Assembly (NCBI GenBank): GCA_043228905.1
Contig: JBHGNT010000005.1
Coordinates: 12,338,001 to 12,402,000 of the forward strand
Direction of reading: 5' to 3'
Origin: Azolla caroliniana
Lineage: Eukaryota > Polypodiophyta
Length of the DNA: 64,000 nt
The position numbers and the translations under genes are program-made. Shown one piece after another: positions 21,488-33,800 of this stretch; the stretch's first letter is position 1; the number at the start of each line of letters is the position of its first letter. The notes beneath the pieces are model-generated. The model searched no databases. It was not told the origin of the DNA and was given only the letters and a program-made list of their open reading frames with translations.

Positions 21488-21570
21488 CTCATAGAGGTGG
21501 ATGTAGCTTAGTTGGTAACATTGTCAAATGAATTTGAAAAGGTAAAGCTTTGAACCTTCCAAAATCTAGC
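21488..21570 (+). repeat. tRNA-derived SINE-like head (weak)
   Basis: GTAGCTTAGTTGG near 21500 resembles a Pol III A box and TTTGAACCTTCC near 21549-21560 resembles a B box, at roughly tRNA spacing. A partial echo (TATAGCTTAATAGG) occurs near 21644. No A-tail or target duplication was found, so the call is tentative. Confidence 0.3.
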
Positions 21571-21743
21571 TGATAAAAATCATCTAGTAAATTAGCCGAA
21601 TTGCTGAGATTCAAATCACTATGACACAATGGCAACATGAAAATATAGCTTAATAGGATGATGCATCCCCAAAGGTAGGTCAATTTGAAGAAAAGGTCAT
21701 GCATTCCACGTAGGCATAGCCCAAGATCTTTTAGCAGAAGAAT

Positions 21744-22192
21744 ATGTGGGTATTGAAATTGAAATGTTTGGTTAGTAAACAGATGGAGGAGAAGGATGCA
21801 GGAAAGCTTGCTCTTCCAGAGGTATTGCTTGAGATATGGGAAACATTGTTGACAATAGTTCGTGGGCAATATGATAACATGTATGGTTCTCCAGAAAATA
21901 TTCATAAAAGAAGGATGAAGCTTCTTCACTTATGGAGGAAGGTGCCTCTCTTTGTAGTGACAAATCAAAGACCTCAAGGGAACTATCATCTTCCATGGAC
22001 CCTTTTTTGATATAAAACCAACATGCTAATGTACCATATTAAGGTTCAACATCCCTGTATAAGTTGTTTTTGTATGTACAGGTTTAGGTGTACATACATT
22101 ATGTTGTAAGCCTATGGGGAGATAACTTTTACTTGTACTTTTTCGATGTTTTTAATACTATTGAAGAAAATCTTTCAAAGAAAAAAAAAAGA
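21744..22192 (+). pseudogene. LINE 3'-end fragment (second copy)
   Basis: The frame 21744-22010 carries LPEVLLEIWETLLTIVRGQY, which parallels IKLIIWHTLITTLRAQY in the fragment at 19754. Downstream is a T-rich 3' region ending in AAGAAAAAAAAAAG at about 22177-22191. It is 5' truncated. The resemblance between two separate short frames supports a repeat origin over a host gene. Confidence 0.42.
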
Positions 22193-22429
22193 AGATGGAG
22201 GAGAAGGAACTTTACCCCTCTATTGTTGGTCATAATAGCACCTAATATATGTATGGTTTCCCATCTATATATGTATGTTATGCCAACGGTTATGGTTATG
22301 GTAGGTGGCCTTCATACCAAAGCTGGAGAACCACCAAAGTCCTTTCCTTAACCATCTCTTTCCACTTCATTTTAAAGCATAACATGGACGTCCAAACTTG
22401 AGAATGTATTTGGGCCATGCAACATAATT

Positions 22430-22640
22430 GAGCCCTTTATAATAGCATGCTTTCTAAAGTACCTTTGGACACACACACACATACACACAAGGTTTCCATT
22501 GAGCCCTTTATAATAGCATGATTTCTAAAGTACCTTTGGTGACACACACACACACACACACACACACAAGGTTTCCATTGAGCCCTTTATAATAGCATGC
22601 TTTCTAAAGAACCTTTGGAGACACACGCGCGCGCATGCGT
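22430..22640. repeat. Three-copy tandem repeat with CA tracts
   Basis: Units begin GAGCCCTTTATAATAGCATG at 22501 and 22580, and GAGCCC at 22430, spaced 71 and 79 bp apart. Each ends in a CA dinucleotide tract of different length; the third ends in ACACGCGCGCGC. This is a minisatellite with a microsatellite inside each unit. Confidence 0.85.
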
Positions 22641-23117
22641 GAGCTTGAACTCTTGTTGAGCTCAGAAGGGGTATCCCCGGAAATCGACAATCTGCATTCC
22701 AATTCAAGGCCGAAGAAATAGTGCATGCACTTCCATTACAAATCTGGGCAAGAGTATGTGTTGTTGGGTTTGGTGTATCGTTGGGCAAATGGCAAGGAAA
22801 TGCGTATGTATGTGTAATATTTCTGGGTCCACACAAGAGATTGGGTGGGTGGGGGGGTCCTTTTCTCAGAAGTACAAAACCTAAACCTAAACTTAAACCT
22901 GGACAAGGTTTGGAGATGAGATCTTCTTCTAGCCTTACGAAAAGAAGAAGCCCATGCCATATGTACATACTCTGTGTTTCTCTCTTCTTTCTCACTCACC
23001 ACTTTTACTACATACATATTGTCTTGTCTGTCTACCATGAATGGAATTACTGTATGTATGTATGTATTCTTTTACGTACGTACATACATATACATATATG
23101 TATTATAATTGATTCCC

Positions 23118-23740
23118 CTTCCTTCCTTCCTTCCTTCCATTCGCTTCTTCAGTCACTGCTCAAATTTTTGCTTTGTTTCTTCTGTCTGTCTGTCTGTCTG
23201 TGCAGGGAGGGAGGGAGGGAGGGAAAGCCTCCTGGGAATAATAATATGTAAATAGAATATAAAGAAAGAAAGAAAGAAAGAAGGAAAGAAAGAAAGGGCG
23301 ACAGAGACGGGAGAGTTGTTTTAAAGCTGTCGGTCATCATCATCAACAAGAAAGAAGAAGAAGAAGAAGACGAAGAAGAAGGAGGGAGGTGGGGAGAGGG
23401 ACAGCGACAGAGAGACAGAGACAGAGGTAACAAACCGAACAAGATTAGCAGAAGAAAAAGAAAGAAAGGAAGAAATAGAAGGCCCACCCAGGGAAGATGA
23501 AGATGAAGATGAAGATGAAGATGAAGATGAAGAGAAGAAAGACAGCAGCAATGGGGATGGGGATGGGGATGGAGAAGGAATAAGGAAGAAACAGAAGAAG
23601 TAACGGAAACGGGAGATAGAAGTGTTCTCTTCCTCTCCATCTCCATCTCCATCTCCATCTCCATCTCCGTCTCCATGGATTCGTAGCAGAAAGGAAACAG
23701 AAGAAGAAAGGATTGTGGAGGAAGTGAGCGTGAGCTACAT
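23118..23740. repeat. Dense microsatellite block upstream of the TBL gene
   Basis: Successive simple repeats are CTTC (about 23118-23138), TCTG (about 23181-23203), GGGA (about 23204-23224), AAAG (about 23263-23297), GAA (about 23348-23380), GATGAA (about 23496-23533), GATGGG (about 23551-23571) and CATCTC (about 23636-23670). The block sits where the promoter and 5' UTR of the TBL gene should be, and CATCTC repeats continue into its coding exon. Open frames across it on either strand are repeat artefacts. Confidence 0.85.
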
Positions 23741-23754
23741 ACAAAACAAAAAAC

Positions 23755-26013
23755 ATGGTGGTCTGCAGCAGCTCTCCACCTTCCTCCTCTGCGGGCTCCT
23801 CATCTCCGTCTCCATCTCCATCTCCATCTCCATTAATGGCGATGTCGATGATGATGATGATGATGATGAAGAAGAAGAAGAGGGTCACATGTTCCATCTC
23901 CTTCCTCCTCCTCCTCCTCTTCTCCTCCGCCTTCGCCTTCGCCCTCCTCCTCCTCTTTACCATCTTCTTCCCCCTCCATTCCACAGCTGACATTCAGGCC
24001 ACCATCCTCTCCGCTCTCTTCGCAAATTCTTCCTCTTCCTCTGCAAATGTCATGATGCCTTCCAACCATGTCGCCTCCATATCCTCTTCTTCTTCTTCTT
24101 CATCACTGAAAACAGCATCACCATCACCATCACCATCTTCTGCTTCTTTTGTCAACTCTAGTGGAAATGCTCCTCTTCCTTCTGATAACGCCGAGAACTT
24201 GAGTAGGATTTATGGAGGTAAGACGAGTGAAGAGAGTTGGTTTCGTTGCTTCATACTGCTGAAGAGCATCGCGAGATTCTAAGTTAAAAAAACACGAGTT
24301 TTTCCCTCTGCTATTTCCATTTAAGACATAATAAAGTCTATTGTCTCTCGGTCTGTCTACTTTGACCAAATCTCTGCATTTTATGCCTTTCTTCTCTTGC
24401 TGGACGATTGTTTGTTATTTGATCCTTCTGTTCTCCTGGATGCTCTGTTGTTTCCTCATTCTTACTTTGATTCTCTGTTAGGGAGGGATTCTCTCTCTCT
24501 GATTTTTCCGGTTTCCCCATTGTTACTCTGTTGTTTCTGCATTTTCTAGAAAGGCGACATGGACAGCAGAACAATAAAATTATCTTTGGTTCCTTTTTTG
24601 CATCTCTCTCTACTAAGATACTCGTTTTTTTTCTGACCCTCCTGTTTACATGCTATTTTTTCCTTTTTTTCCTGTGATCAGGAGGTGATGATTCTTCCTG
24701 CGATCTCTTCAAGGGGCAATGGATCACAGAAGAATCTGAAACTACCATATTATACAGGCCTGAGACTTGCCCAATTCTCACACAAACACAAGACTGTCAG
24801 GGAAATGGGCGACCAGACAATGGATATGAACGCTGGAGATGGCGTCCTGATGGCTGTGAGCTCGCGCCATTCGATCCTCGTGTTTTCCTATCAACCTTGC
24901 GTGGTAAAACACTCGCATTTGCTGGTGATTCGGTGGCAAGGAATCAAATGGAGTCCCTTGTTTGTATGCTCTGGCAGGTAAGAAATATTGCAGTCCATAG
25001 TTTCTTTGTGAGCTATTTTGCTATCATCATCTACATGGTGGGAATCCATTTCTACAATGGCAGTTATATGAGTCTGAATTGGTCTCAATTTGGACATGAA
25101 CTGAATGAAATACAATGGAACTGAATGGAACCAATTTAGTCTAGATAAGACTGAATTAAATGCAAAATGGGAACCTCTAGAAGAGTCAATTCTAATGGCA
25201 TCCTGCTTTTCTTCTGTGTAGGTGGAGGAGCCCGTGAATAAGGGCTCCAAGAAGATGCAAAGATGGTATTTCCGGAGCTTTGATACAACCATAATCCGGG
25301 TATGGTCATCATGGCTCGTGAACACAACATCGGAGCCATGGGAGTATGCGCCTGCCAACCTCACCAAGCTAAAGCTGGAGGAGCCGGATCCGAACTTGAT
25401 GGAATTGCTCCCGAGGATTGATGTTCTTGTTATCTCTGGTGGCCATTGGTTTGCCAAGAAGACGGCTTATCTCTTGGGTGGGAAGCTAGTCGGTGGCCAA
25501 CTATGGAGCCACAAGAATCTCGGGAAAGGAATACCGGAAACAGAAGCATTTGGCATAGCTATGGAAACCTCTCTTTCTTCTATTGCCACGGATCCTCTCT
25601 ATAAAGGATTGACGATCCTCCGGACTTACTCCCCCGATCATTATGATGGTGGGACATGGAATACTGGTGGTTCTTGCACTGAAAAGACCCGACCGTCCAG
25701 GCCTTGGGAGGTTGCTCACAACCCCCACACGGAGCTCATGCGCTCCCTCCAACTCCAAGCTTTCGCAAATGCATCTCGGAACATCTCTAATGGCTCTAGA
25801 TTTCGACTGCTCGACATCACACCAGTCTTTGAGTCACGTGCTGATGGCCACCCGGGGCCTTACCGAAATCGTGACCCGAATAAGATCACCACACGTGCTG
25901 CTAATGGGCGCCCCCCACCCCAGGATTGCTTGCACTGGTGTATGCCTGGCCCCATCGACACTTGGAACCAGCTCATGCTACAAATCCTTAGAGAAGAAAC
26001 CTCTTCCATTTGA
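23755..26013 (+). CDS. TRICHOME BIREFRINGENCE-LIKE protein (cell-wall O-acetyltransferase family)
   Basis: Three exons join at GT-AG sites: 23755-24217, 24682-24977 and 25222-26013, giving 516 aa from ATG 23755 or 489 aa from ATG 23836. The second start fits the family better because the extra 27 residues are Ser/Pro repeats, but both are open. A hydrophobic Golgi-type membrane anchor (about residues 47-71) is followed by a Ser-rich stem. The PMR5N/TBL part starts at CDLFKGQW and includes CQGNGRPD and YERWRW. The esterase GDS motif is GDSVARNQ (Gly236, Asp237, Ser238). The C-terminal DxxH is DCLHWCMPG (Asp488, His491). Proteins of this family acetylate xylan, xyloglucan, mannan or pectin in the Golgi. 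The text ADGHPGPYRN and PPPQDCLHWCMPGP recalls the TBL23-27 group that includes AXY4, but the substrate cannot be read from sequence. Confidence 0.9.
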
Positions 26014-26410
26014 CACCCATGGCATCCATACCAACGCTTTGGGCCTCGGTACCAGCCATGCCATCGATCAGCACTTGGACTTTGTATAATTTGCCATCTC
26101 ACACTTGGCTACAATTTGACTAATGGCTTTGGTAACGATCTACAATTCGCCCGTCAGCTTTCTTTGGTACATCACCAACCAACTCACAACTTTCGAGTCT
26201 GGGGCATTGGTAACAATGGATACCCTTTGAGATAAATCCTCCTCCCTTCCTTCTCTTCACAATCCTCTTACACTATCAAGGTGTGTGGGGTCGGTCAGTC
26301 GGTCGGTCAGTCCACACCAAATGTGTTATGATGATCAGGGATAGGTTGGGAGTTATAATAGCCTTACTAAGCTCGAGCTTGAAAGATTAGAATTTGTTCA
26401 TATAAATATT

Positions 26411-26416
26411 CAATAA
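26411..26416 (+). terminator. Possible polyadenylation signal of the TBL gene
   Basis: AATAAA lies about 400 bp after the TBL stop codon (26013) in AT-rich DNA. Plant signals are loose, so this is only the best canonical hexamer in a sensible place. Confidence 0.35.
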
Positions 26417-28050
26417 AAGAACGGTGGTTTCTAAGTCTCTTTACCATTATAGTTTTCAATCCTTCTCATACTCTTTTGTAATATATACGTATTGAAAGAA
26501 GATGGAATCCACGTCCTTAATAAAGCTCTACTTACAGAATGCCAACGCACTTGGTGGTGGTTTTTGGGGAAAATCCAAAGCTGTTTCTCTCAATACACAC
26601 AACAACACACACTTTAAAGCAAAGCAAAAAGTAGACAGATTTCCAAAGTGAAAAGTCTGTTTGGAATGATTTCTAGCATTTAATAAGGTAGGCTTTATAG
26701 AGATCAATGTTCTTTCTTGTTTCTTTTTTGGCCTCTTGCCTGGGGGCCAGGTGTGAGTGAGTGAGTGAGTTAAATGATAGTGACAATCTCTCTCACTGGT
26801 ATGTGTTTGAGGGAGGGGCCAATTCCAGACCTCTGAAGCCATTGTTACGATTTTATGTTGTCGGGGATGCTTAGCATCATACATATAGAAGTATGTATAT
26901 TTCACATTTAATGTCTACGTGGCCTGCTTTTTTAACAGAATACAGAAAATTTAATGTCTCGTAATTCTGTTTGTTTTAGGATATTGATGTACCTAGAATG
27001 ACTAGAAATGAAACGGTTTTTCTAACCTTAAATATGTGCTAATTTTCTTGGAAGCTTTAAGTCTCACCTTTGTGCAATGACATCACAATTCACGTGGCGC
27101 AGTTAAGTTTCTTCTTCGTAAATCTTCATTTTCTTGTTTGAGTATGCACGTAATGTCTTTTATATTTCCACATCTCACCCCTACCATTTAGTGATGTTTA
27201 TAGTCCATTCCTATTTTGTTAGTTTATCTGTTCCTTCACAGAAATGGTTTGCTTTAATCTTTAACTTTAGCTAATAATCCTTGGGAAATGCATGTTCTTC
27301 TGCCCTTTGTTTAGTTAAGAATGTCAAAAAAAGTGATGTTTCACCACAATACACGAAAGTCTAATTTATTGAACACATGCACATGCATATATATATATTT
27401 AAACATGACAGAAATGTTCTACGTAGACATCGTATACAAAGAAAAAATGTCTAAAGGAACTATTCTAATCTATGCCATCTTTCAAGAGACAAGTCTAGCA
27501 AAGCATTAAACTTGAATGGTCAAAGGGGTTCACATGTTAGCATCAAGATTGAGACGAATTCTCATTTTCTTTCTATTCACATGCATTAGGAGCGACATTG
27601 TCGTGATGTTTTCAACACAGTGTGAAACCACCCTCAAAAAGAAGTAAAATAGTAGTTTGAATAAACAAGGAATTTGAAGTCAACTTTAATACTACTCAAC
27701 AAAAATACTTTTTCATTTGCCAAAGAGCATTCGTTCTAAATAAATGGGCAAAGGATTATCTACAATAAATGATGAGGAATATAAAGTGAGGCGGTTTTCA
27801 AAAGTAAGCAAAAAGATGGGAAAACAAAAAATGCTAAGCGTGGATATCAGGATCAAGGTAGAGTAAAAAGCTCGTAATTTCCTCATTCAATGTCCAAATT
27901 AGAAAAGGAAAGATGCATAAGAAAGCTAACACAAAGAGCTTTCCAAAAATACCTTGCACGTAAAAATTAAGATCACAGAAGAAAAATAGTGATGAAAAGA
28001 AAACTCGACTCGACAAGCTTTTTTTTAGGGGAAAAAGGCAAGCAATTCTA
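26417..28050. other. AT-rich intergenic DNA between TBL gene and minisatellite
   Basis: I find no conserved protein segment, LTR boundaries or RNA gene. A short GTGA repeat sits near 26755-26770. The open frames present are short and featureless. Confidence 0.4.
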
Positions 28051-28054
28051 AACC

Positions 28055-28376
28055 TATAAATAAGAGCCTATTCTAGTGAAGACGGGGGAGAGAAGGAACG
28101 TGGAATCTCTACTCAATTGGAAGGTGAATGAAGAAGGATCAACAACATCTAGAGGCATCATCAGTTAAGAATCTCCCTCTTCTATATTCCGCTCTCTTCT
28201 TTTCTCTACCTCTCTTCCCCCTTCCTTTATAAATTATCTCTCATATTGATATCCAACCCGTTGTAACTTGATTCTGATTTATAAAAGAATCTGTTATTTT
28301 GCAATAAACTAATGTTTTCTTTCACCTACGTGTCTTATGTGTTATTGTCACTTGCTCTTGTGTGTTTGTGTCTTGT
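28055..28376 (+). promoter_or_regulatory. Promoter-like or LTR-like segment (TATA then AATAAA)
   Basis: TATAAATAA at 28055-28063 is followed about 245 bp later by CAATAAAC near 28302, then by the tandem repeats. The spacing and the pyrimidine-rich leader between them look like the R/U5 part of an LTR or like a short non-coding transcript, but no LTR ends or PBS were found. Confidence 0.3.
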
Positions 28377-28960
28377 GACTAGGGAACGTTTCGGGCTTGC
28401 CATGCACATCACCGTTCACCAAGGCATTCGAAATTTTGTTTCCTGTGTGTGTATGTAAACCTTTTCCCTATGTGTTCGTGTGTAAGCCTTCCTCTCGTGC
28501 ATTCATTCGCCTTGTGACTAGGGAGCGTTTCGGGCTTGCCCATGCACCTCTCCTTTCACAAAGGCATTCAAACTTTTGTGTCTTGTGTGCGTGTAAACCT
28601 TGCTTGTGTGTTCGTGTGTCTTGTGACAATGGAGCGTTCAGGCTTACCCATGCATCTCGCCTTTCACAAAGACATTAAAATTTTTGTCTCTCGTGTGTAA
28701 ACCTTGTTTGTTTGTTCAAGTGTCTTGTGACAAGGGAGTGTTCGGGCTTGCCCATGCACCTCACCTTTCACCATGGCATTTGAAATTTTGTTTCCTGTGT
28801 GTGTATGTAAGCCTTTTCCCTATGTGTCCGTGTGTAAGCCTTCTTCTCGTGCATTTGTTCGCCTTGTGAATAGGGGTTGATTTGGGCTTGCCGTGCACCT
28901 CTCCTTTTCACGAACACGTTCGAATATTTGTGCCTCCCTCATGTTGTTCATGACAACGCA
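28377..28960 (+). repeat. Minisatellite, five units of about 105-140 bp
   Basis: Units begin with variants of GACTAGGGAGCGTTTCGGGCTTGCCCATGCACC at about 28377, 28517, 28625, 28729 and 28867, so spacings are about 140, 108, 104 and 138 bp. Long units carry an additional TTTTCCCTATGTGT block. The fifth copy is the most diverged. It encodes nothing recognisable. Confidence 0.85.
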
Positions 28961-30480
28961 CAAAAACCGCAATTACACCCCATATGATTGGTTGCTATTT
29001 GACATATTGACATAGAAAAATGAACATTCATGTGTATTCTAGACAAGTCAAGCACTCATTGCTATGGAAATATTGTGGAAATTTTGAGGAGTGAGGTATT
29101 TATAGTGACCCAAACTTTTCGCTATTGTGATGCCCCACATTTTTTGGACCAAACTGCTGCTATCTAAGATGTTGAAACAAAAAATTGCAAAGAGTTTCGA
29201 TAACGAATAACAAGTACAACAATGGTTGGGCCCACTATTAGAGACATAAGTTTGAGCCCATGGCATTAATCTTAAGTGATATTTTTAATAATTTCGCGTG
29301 TGAATCGATAAGCAATCATTTTTTGGGATTTAAACTTGTACTATTGTTCATGAAACTAGGCAATTGTGGTCCCAATCATGTTTGCAAGTGAAGTAATTAG
29401 CATGAATTGAGTAGTTAAAAAGTGGAATTTGATTGCTAATTAGTCTTTGCAAGAAATGGTGCCCCAATAATCTTGCTATTCGTTTAGGATAACTTGGTAC
29501 CAACTAACTTTGTGAAGTGGGAATGATTGGTGCTGTGGTGAATTTTTTAAAATTATGATACTTAGTCTTTTTTTGGTAGCATTTCTCAGTTGAGTCAAGA
29601 TTTTTCTAGAAATATCTGTATATGTGCCAAACTGAACGAATTATTTTAAGAACAGCCGATTATGACCTCCTTAAAGTGAGTATTAAATATTAAATTTCTA
29701 TTGTAGTTTGTTGTTGGATTGGGTGGGGAAAATAAACCATTATTACATGTTAAAAGACAACCATATTACATGGTTTTAGAAGTCAACAAAGTCGCAAGTT
29801 AGCAGTAAATGATCTAGACATCAATGCACACATACATGGCCTGTCATGCATCTAGATGCCTGTCCAATCAATGAGAGCTTAGGAATGTAATCATCAATGA
29901 ATCACATGCTGAACATTGATTAACGTTGGGCATAACTCTCTCTAAACATAGTCCTAATTTTACTCATTACTCAGGAATTCAAATTACTCATAATTTTCAG
30001 TGTCTTTTTTACTTCGCAATATATTCATAATACCCAATATAAACCAACAACGAAATTATTGTGCTATTTAACTAAACAATGCACACTTGCTGGCAATGCT
30101 GATGCCACACATTGATCTAGGAGGAACATGTTGGTGTTACAATGCCGACCTTCAAGTATCATGTACGCATAGACCAAATGGCTTCATATATGGCAACCAA
30201 ACCTCATACATACTTTCAGAATCTTCCATCTTGATTATTTTATGGTAATTACTAAAAATAGTACAATACTTTTAGTGGATATGGTCAATTTCATACTAGA
30301 GAGCAGTCAGCGAAAATCATTTTCTAGTTACTAACATTAATATTTGTAACCTGACCTAGCATCACACAATCTTCACAGTAAGTGGTGGTTTCAACATCAC
30401 ACACGAGTGAAAAGGGAGTAAGAAATTCCTCTGTACAACTCCGAATAGCTACTCACTGAAAATCAACACAAAGTTTGGCC
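28961..30480. other. AT-rich intergenic DNA
   Basis: There are no recognisable genes or repeats. The region separates the minisatellite from the 3' end of the HLB1-like gene. Confidence 0.4.
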
Positions 30481-30823
30481 TACTACACACAGCATGCAAC
30501 AACATAATGCCTCATTTTGACCGACAAGATTTTCACAAGACACAACCATTTGGCTTTAAGAGATATTGATGTTTTTACTATTCCCCTTGATGGATAGTTG
30601 GACTGGAAAGTTTTCTTGAAAAATGCAAGGTACATATTACATTGTACATTCCAAAATTTAAAGAACCCAGGGGGTTTGTCCGAATCTTTTTTGAAAAAAG
30701 AACGAATGACATTTGTTATCATAAGCCATAAAACAAAAACTCTGCAAAATGTTCTTTTAAACATACTCACAATTTAACTACTTAATGAACAATTATTAAT
30801 AGAAGAGGAAGGCTCTGCTCTCA

Positions 30824-33800
30824 TCATCCTGCTATTATGCCACCAAGAACATCACTTTGACCCCGTGAATATATTGCATACACACATCGCAAAGCATCCA
30901 CCCAGCAATCCACCTCTTCCCATGTCTCTGCAATCTGAATGAAAATATTTCACAAATTAAAAAGGTTAAGGGCTTACCATACAATCAGCTTTCAATAACT
31001 CTTTTTGTTCATTACACAAGAGTCATTAATGCAATAAGATTTCTGTAAATGTACTTTTCATCCATCTCAACTGCTGTTACGGGCATGACCATATAATATC
31101 CCGTGGTCAGAATTTACCGTAGTATTCTATACACGTGGATAAGTGTGAGGGTTAAACGAGAGTGTAAAGAAGGGGAGAATTACTTTTAATCCTCGGGATT
31201 GAGACAACCCATTAAGACAAGTGTGAACTTGCTTGGGGGCCTTGGGTATCGTTATAAATAAGAGGCCTAGCTACCCTCATTTGATCATCTTGTTGACTAT
31301 GTTGAGACTCTGTCTTGTGGTGGGTCAACTCTTGTAGAGAGCGCGCCAGCACCAGGTACGACTCAACGCCACGGCGGTGGTATGGGACGCCGATCGAGGC
31401 TCGAGTTCGTCTCGATCCCTTCGCTCGGGGGTGGTCGGGTGGATCGGCACCCTTCTTTCTCTCTCTCCTTTCTATCTATTTATCTATTTTCTATCCTTAT
31501 CTAATGCTTACATTAGTCTATGTCTCTAACAATTGCAGACCGTTAATGTTACAGCTTTGCAAAGACATAGAGAACAAATGAACAATTATGGTAGAGTTTC
31601 TCCTAATGTGCAACAGCGACGTCCACATTCGATAGGAAAACATTGCATAAATTGATTTGATATCAGGGGAGAATGAAACGTCTAAGCTAGATTTTGTTTA
31701 TAGAAACTTGAATTTGTAAAGAGGTTTTTTACCAGATATTTTAGCCCATGTACAGTGTCAATGCAGAAACCAGCACCATGAGGAAGACTCAAATCAGCAC
31801 ATGGAATTACTCCACAAATGTCTGATATCTCAATGTGAAAAGCATAAGGAATCTCTGATTTCAGACTATAACCATCCACTGCAACATCGCTTCCCTTTGT
31901 TGAGTCAGCTTCAGAAGAGCCCAATAAATCCTTATCTACCTGAGAGTTTAATAGATTTAATGCTTCAATATTGAAGTACAAATATACAGCCCGACATTTC
32001 CATTCTGAGACAGCAAAGAAAATGTATTTTTCACCTGATATAGAGCTTCATGATCCAAAACAAACCATAGACGTCTCCAGTCGTTGTGTGTTGCAAGGCT
32101 ATCATTTTGTGGAGGAACTGAAAGATACCCTGTTTTGAGGTAGGCCAGTGGTAGCTGCAATAGTTAAAAAGAAAAATATTTTTTAATTGTGATTCAACAT
32201 TCATATATAAAACACTTTTAGGAATTTATGGACATTTGTGATTCAGAAATTTTATAAACATCTGTTGTATAACAGGTGGGCCAAATTGTAGCTGCAATTG
32301 TCATAGAAACAGCAAAAGATAGCACACTTTATCACATCCAAATTTAAGCCCTATGATACAACACTGTATCATAGGGCTAGATAAAATGATATACCAATAT
32401 ATAATAGGCATGAGATAGATCATGAAGCCCTATCTAATAACTCTGATCTAACCTTAGATCGCACTAGTCTTAATGCACTCTTGTAAACCTGCAAAAAATA
32501 GCAAAGATCATTCAGGATAATGTACCGTAATGCCATAGAACAAAGTTTCATTGTTTTATTAACAAAGATACAAGGGATTTTAGAAACCGGATACTCAGGC
32601 TTCAATGCATGTGCTGCAGCTACATAAACGGCTGATTGACTGTATAACTCTGTTGCGGTCAGTTCATGATTACTAGGTCGCTGGTCTCCACTTCTTGTTG
32701 TGTCCTCTGCCAAACCATACTACAAGTTTCAAACAATGAGCATTATGTATTTTTGGGCTTCTGATCAACCATATTTTCATCTCCAAACAGCCTCTCTAAA
32801 TGATTCGTTTACTCAAATATATGAAAATCGTAACTGATTTGTATATAAATCAATCACATCCTACTCTTTATCAAGCTATGTGTGTCAGGCCATAAATTCA
32901 ATATCATTTCATTTTTCCTCAACAGGAAAGTAGATTGTATACAATAACAAGATGTGAAGGCTCCAACTATAAAGAAGATATGCTTACCATAACAGTTCCA
33001 AGGTTGTAAATGGCACGGTGGAAATCAAACTGGAGTGAAATTGCTGCTCGAAACTGTATACAAATAAAAATTATCATAAACTTTCCTCTAAGTTGACTTT
33101 GATTCCAATGTCAGTTATTCAAAAGCATACCTTCTTTACTGCTGATTTCACAGTGGACCTTTTGTCTTTAATTGGGACAATTCCACTAAGTTCCTGTCCA
33201 TGCATTGAAGGCAAATACTAGAATATTGAAGAATTTGACACATAGGAGAGAAAAATTTAGAAAAGCATTCTGATATGTACTGGATATTCCAAGAACATTC
33301 TCCTAAAATAGAGATTAAACATTCGTTTTTATGTTAAATACACAAACAGTCTCTTGAACCTTATCCCTCATCAATCTCGATTTGAGAACATTACCATAAA
33401 TGTGACAAAAGAATCTTGTTATCTATACATGTAGAGTCTCAAGTCAGACACATGTAATTTCTGCTTCGAAAGATCTCCAACATGGATCAATCTAGAATGG
33501 AAAGATCCTCAAAGCAAAGGAAGCACATGCAATGGCAGGATAAAATGGCTTTTATCTGTCGACACCTGCAGGATCGTGGTCCACATGGTTAGGGACTATG
33601 TGCATGACAAATTGCTATTGTGTGATCTATTTTAACCCCTTTGCAGTATCCTGGACACGACTAGTGTATCCCTTTATTGACTTGCAGCATAAGCAGAAGT
33701 GATGGGGTTGAAGAAAGTTGCAATTCTTCTATGTTGATGAGCTTGTATGGTTGCACTATTGTCCTTCAACAACTTCTCCTTGTGTCTCTGAGTTCCCACA

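Noticed and set aside
22876-22902. Interstitial telomere repeat
   Set aside because: Only about three degenerate CCTAAA words; too short and imperfect.
23149-24069. Long open frames on the minus strand upstream of and across TBL exon 1
   Set aside because: They translate simple repeats (Met-Glu, Ser, Leu/His runs) and have no conserved segment.
28377-28960. CRISPR-like array
   Set aside because: Units are 105-140 bp tandem repeats with no unique spacers, in a plant nuclear context; it is a minisatellite.
31315-31581. 88-codon plus-strand gene
   Set aside because: Lies inside the solo LTR in an intron and has no recognisable motif.
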